From contig NC_081410.1 of NCBI RefSeq assembly GCF_030272615.1, positions 147,244,849 to 147,308,848 on the forward strand: a DNA stretch of 64,000 bases, written 5' to 3'. Below the pieces are notes generated by a model, which was not told where the DNA came from, searched no databases, and worked only from the letters and a program-made list of their open reading frames with translations. Of this stretch, positions 60,608-64,000 are shown piece after piece (position 1 is the first letter of the stretch; each line of letters begins with the position of its first letter). The stretch comes from Cryptomeria japonica (lineage: Eukaryota; Streptophyta; Pinopsida; Cupressales; Cupressaceae). The position numbers and the translations under genes were made by a program.

Positions 60608-61307
60608 GTTAGTCTTAAATTATATATATTAAGTAACATATTAAGCTGGAAAATGTCAGTCAATTTTGAATGTTTAATACTTTTAAGTTTAGAAATGTAA
60701 GTTTAGTGTATGAGATTTAAACCGCTCAATAAATGCACTCTAAATCATCCAAGCTAAATATACAGATAGTAAATTAAGAATGATAGTTAAATTTTTTTAA
60801 TACATAGAAAAATTAAAGAACCGCAGTTTAGCTTTCCAATACCTTCTTATACTTCAAAAAAGATATGCATTTTTACCTATCAAGAATCTGTTGCCAGGAT
60901 GGTTAAATGAACCTATCCCAAATGCGTCTCTATTAAGAGCATACGAAAAATATTAAAAGTAAGAAATGATATATTGATATCGGATGGTGTGAGTTTTATA
61001 ATTTAGAGTCTATATGATTAGCTGATAGGCTATATTATGTGGGCTTTGTGCACTGAATTTCAATGTGGGCTAGATTGTGTGGGCTTTGTGCATTGAATTT
61101 CAATATTTTCACATCGCGTGGGAATTTTTTTTCTAACAATTTTTTCAATTATTGTTGCTGGGTGAATTATTTCAATTAAGTGAAACCGGTTGTAAATGAG
61201 TTAAATCAAATCACGTATGCTAAGCTTTGACTTCTAAACTTTAAAATGTTAAATACTAAGAATTGACTAACATTTTCTAGACTTAATATGTATAATTTAA
61301 AACTGAC
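60608..61307. mobile_element. Foldback (MITE-like) element with arms of about 100 bp
   Basis: The left arm (60608-60710) and the right arm (61212-61307) are inverted copies, with shared blocks CTTAAATTATAYATATTAAG and AAAATGTYAGTCAATT. No target duplication of the usual sizes matched, so ends are approximate. The inside has a 40-bp direct repeat (61030-61105) with GTGGGCTTTGTGCA. No coding region. Confidence 0.7.
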
Positions 61308-61309
61308 GG

Positions 61310-62070
61310 ATTGACTGTATGAACTATATAGTGCACTACTTCAGACAGTCATTACCCTAGCGAGCATGGCATATAGAAAGCATTCAACCAATCTAGGAAC
61401 TGCCTCCATATTTTCCACTCTCCTTTCACCCCCAAAATCCTCTCTTACTGAAGCTCTTCGGAAAAAATTCTGAACAGAAATTTCCAAGCAGTGAGAAACA
61501 TTCTTGTTTGCATAGCGACTATATATACGATGAGATCCCTCTCAACCAACAGTACGTGCTTTTGATGTGATGGAAAAATTTACAATTCTTGACTTCATGC
61601 CTGAAAAGACTCGCACTTAATATCTTAGTTTAAAGTTGAGAAAAAATCTTTAAGGAGTTGTCATTTGATTTTATTACAGCTCTCTGGAATACAATGTCTT
61701 TTTTGCGTATCACCGTAACCGTGCAGGACATAGAGAACTTTATGTTTCCAAAGTGATTTGGAAAGACGGACAATGAGAAAATCCGCATACCTATTTGGTT
61801 GCAGCCGTAGATTAACATAAAAGTTTATATACATTAAAAACATGAAAATGGAGAAATGCAGATATTACTACATAGAAATTTAGCTTATATAGAAACATGG
61901 TTTCTATTTTCATTTGCACTATAAGAAAGAGAACTTGTGGTGCAAAAGTTTATTCGAATACTTCAGAGTGTGACTGAAACCAAGTCTTCTTAGATAGATG
62001 CATTTACAGCATTCATACATTCGTGTCTTCTTTGAGATGGAGGGTCATACGGAACTGTTTCAATCATACA
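61310..62070. other. Gene-free stretch with a weak promoter-like site
   Basis: A CTATATATA stretch at about 61520 looks like a plus-strand TATA box, but no convincing ORF follows. Small frames on either strand show no known motif. Confidence 0.35.
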
Positions 62071-62071
62071 C

Positions 62072-62146
62072 ATTAAGCTTACATTGCTAAGTTTAGAAGT
62101 GTTAAACATTCATAATTGACTGATATTTTCTATGCTTAATATGTTT
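62072..62146. mobile_element. Partial copy of the foldback element arm
   Basis: It matches the right arm of 60608-61307 (AATTGACT.A.ATTTTCTA..CTTAATATGT) and stops exactly where the LINE poly(T) begins. Confidence 0.7.
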
Positions 62147-62673
62147 GTTTTTTTTCAATAAAAGTGAATTATTCCACTAAACTTTTTTATTGATATTTTT
62201 TATTTTTTACACAGGATTCAAAGAGCATACCAGAGGAAAGAACCTTGGGAAGAAAACCTCCAGTCACAGCTCATAAAATAAACCTATAGTATCTAACGGA
62301 TCAATTTATATGCCCCACCCAAAACCACATACAAAATGCGGTCACAAAACATATAATATCAGTTTTGCATAGAGCCCATATGACAATTTGCCAAAAAAAC
62401 CCATCAGATAATTTTCAAATGTAGACTCCATAGCTGCTATCAATGGAAGAAGACAAAATTTTCCAAAGCCCTGTGCCAAATCCCATGAGCCAAAAACCTT
62501 CCTGCCAAAAAAGAAAGTATCAAAAAACCTTTGGAAAAACACTATTATATCAAATACCATGACGTCGAACTCTTCTCTAGACAACGAACATGAATACTTG
62601 AAATGAAAGGGGAAAGCGTGAATAATTATCATCATAAAATTTTGCATCGACGTTACTCAAGAAAATCATATGA

Positions 62674-63125
62674 CTATTGCTGCAAACCTTCCCATATCCT
62701 AGAAGGAATTTCCTCAATACCCACCTCTCGCTGATTAGCATTGCTATCAATGGCTAAATTTGCTAAATAATTTGCAATCTTATTAACTTCTCTGTAACAA
62801 TGGGATACCAAGAAAGATTCAAACAATTCTAATTTTTGTAAAATGGGATCAAGTATATCTTGCAAATTCCAACAATTCGATTTCTTTTTCATAACACATT
62901 GAATAATCACCATAGAATCACCTTCAATTATTAAGTCCTTAATTCCCAAAGAGATTGCCATATCCAATCCAAAAGACAAAGCATGAAATTCCACATAATT
63001 GTTAGTTTTAAAATCAATAGCGTGACACTTAGCTCAAATAAAATTTGCATTGTGATTATAGATTACAATGCCTACCCTAGCCAGCCCAGGGTTACCATGA
63101 GAGGCCCCATCAAAATTCAGTTTAA
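62674..63125 (-). pseudogene. LINE RNase H domain
   Basis: LNFDGASHGNPGLA (first Asp) at about 63120-63080, then VEFHALSFGLDMA (Glu), IIEGDSMVII (Asp) and REVNKIANYLANLA. These are all four blocks of the RVT_3-type RNase H common at the end of plant L1-type elements. A stop (TGA, minus strand) lies between the first and second blocks near 63030. Confidence 0.9.
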
Positions 63126-63132
63126 AGTGCCC

Positions 63133-63960
63133 CTACGGAGGAGGTTTCCATCTAGTAGAGCATCTCTTACCTATTGCATCATTCTTTTTTAAAATTGAAC
63201 CATGAGAGGGTAAAACTGACAGCAGCTTCCAAACTCTAGTAACTCTACTATCCCAGTGCGAAAAAGAAGTAAGATTTTCCAAATTCTTATAAATAAATGA
63301 CAAAGCAACCTCAGAGATCGAAGACTCAATTTTTAATAGAACCTCAGGCACAAGAGACCTAGTTTTTTTAAATATCATATCGTTTCTCTCTAGCCAAACA
63401 TTCCAAATTACAATAGATGGAGATATGATCCAAAGGCATGCATAAAAAGATGAGGCAAACATAAAGGGCCAAGATCTAAAATGGGAAATGAGATCCTTAC
63501 CAATAACAAAGGATATATTTAACTTCTCAAACAACCACTGCCAACATTCATAAGCATAATCACAATGTAGGAACAGGTGTGAAGAAGATTCCAAATTTTT
63601 GTTACAAAGGACACAAGGGAAAACAGCAGTAATACCAAGCCTGTCTAGTCTTGTACCTATAAGGACTCTATCCTGAACTGCCAACCAAGCAAAGGCTCCA
63701 GCTTTGGGAAGACAAGCCGAATGCCAAAACAACTTATAAGGCCAAGAAGATAAATCTTTAGCAACCATAAGAGAGTTGTAACCATCTTTAACGGTATACT
63801 TACCAGAAATATTCTTTGTCCAAATAAGTTCATCCTCAGAATCAAAAAGAAATTCAATTCTATCCCCAAAATCTTTTCAAAATCTAATTTCATGCTTTGA
63901 TCAACATCTAAAAAATCAATCGACTTCCATCTAGCTAGCTTAAGGGGTCCACTAGTCACA
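63133..63960 (-). pseudogene. LINE zinc-binding domain of reverse transcriptase (zf-RVT)
   Basis: The frame 63133-63768 (211 residues) has PKAGAFAWLAVQDRVLIGTRLDRLGI, then FPCVLCNKNLESSSHLFLHC with C-x2-C..H-x3-C zinc ligands, and WNVWLERNDMIFK, the usual tail. Just upstream, the ELIWTKNISGKYTVKDGY block is in another frame, indicating a break at about 63770. Confidence 0.93.
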
Positions 63961-64000
63961 ATTTCAAAATAATATGCTACAAAAACACCCCAAAGGGAGG

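Larger units (their letters stand above)
62147..64000 (-). mobile_element. LINE (L1-type plant non-LTR retrotransposon), 3' part
   Basis: Minus strand, running past the window end. The 3' end is a short run of eight A (T on plus, 62148-62155). Then 500 bases of 3' region, an RNase H domain and a zinc-binding RT end (zf-RVT). The upstream RT and endonuclease are outside the window. Frames are mostly open but have stops, so it is probably old. Confidence 0.88.

Noticed and set aside
61368-61475. 35-codon ORF beginning MAYRKHSTN, and the TATA-like site at 61520
   Set aside because: The ORF lies before the TATA-like site, is short and has no family match that I can name.
61630-61843. Minus-strand frames of about 60 residues with a GTATGC donor-like site
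   Set aside because: No recognisable motif and no partner exon; both frames overlap one another.

Overview
This looks like nuclear DNA from a seed plant with a large, repeat-packed genome; a gymnosperm is the most likely source. The evidence is an AT-rich sequence with plant-type Ty1/copia and Ty3/gypsy retrotransposons using tRNA-iMet- and tRNA-Lys-like primer sites, nested insertions, very long LTRs, a plant LINE and only one likely host gene. The species cannot be fixed from sequence alone.

Layout. 1-5000 (minus strand): the 5' end of a vacuolar sorting receptor (VSR) gene, with a TATA box, a likely 5'UTR exon, a repeat-filled 5'UTR intron and the first coding exon. The next exon is not in the window. 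A tRNA-type SINE lies in the intron. 5000-8530: AT-rich DNA, a long purine tract and a decayed repeat. 8531-32640: a Tat-like Ty3/gypsy element on the minus strand (Gypsy-A) with paired 1.5-kb LTRs, two RNase H domains and an antisense plant-mobile-domain-like ORF. A complete 7.6-kb Copia-A (14343-21915) sits inside its integrase. 32641-40500: relics of an unrecognised long minus-strand ORF, split by a Gypsy-A-family solo LTR (36029-37384, perfect TSD) and preceded by an array of diverged short hairpins. 40740-53400: a broken hAT-like transposase relic, opened by a 4.6-kb solo LTR (41078-45660, perfect TSD) and by an old Copia-type LTR that holds Copia-B (46404-51652, perfect TSD, integrase core missing). 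53400-57740: a decayed second gypsy element (Gypsy-B), with a 333-bp TRIM just upstream of its gag. 58504-59838: a 1.3-kb LTR element with a perfect TSD carrying a broken GDSL esterase/lipase fragment that ends in 19 A residues. 60600-64000: a foldback element, and a LINE 3' half inserted in a related copy and running off the window end.

No working pathway is encoded. Apart from the VSR gene start, the coding capacity is retroelement or transposon derived and mostly broken. The least explained parts are the hairpin array beside the unknown ORF, the repeated splice-donor-like units in the VSR 5'UTR intron, the odd right end of Gypsy-A and the GDSL capture. Element boundaries with TSDs were read base by base. 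Divergence remarks are by-eye estimates.
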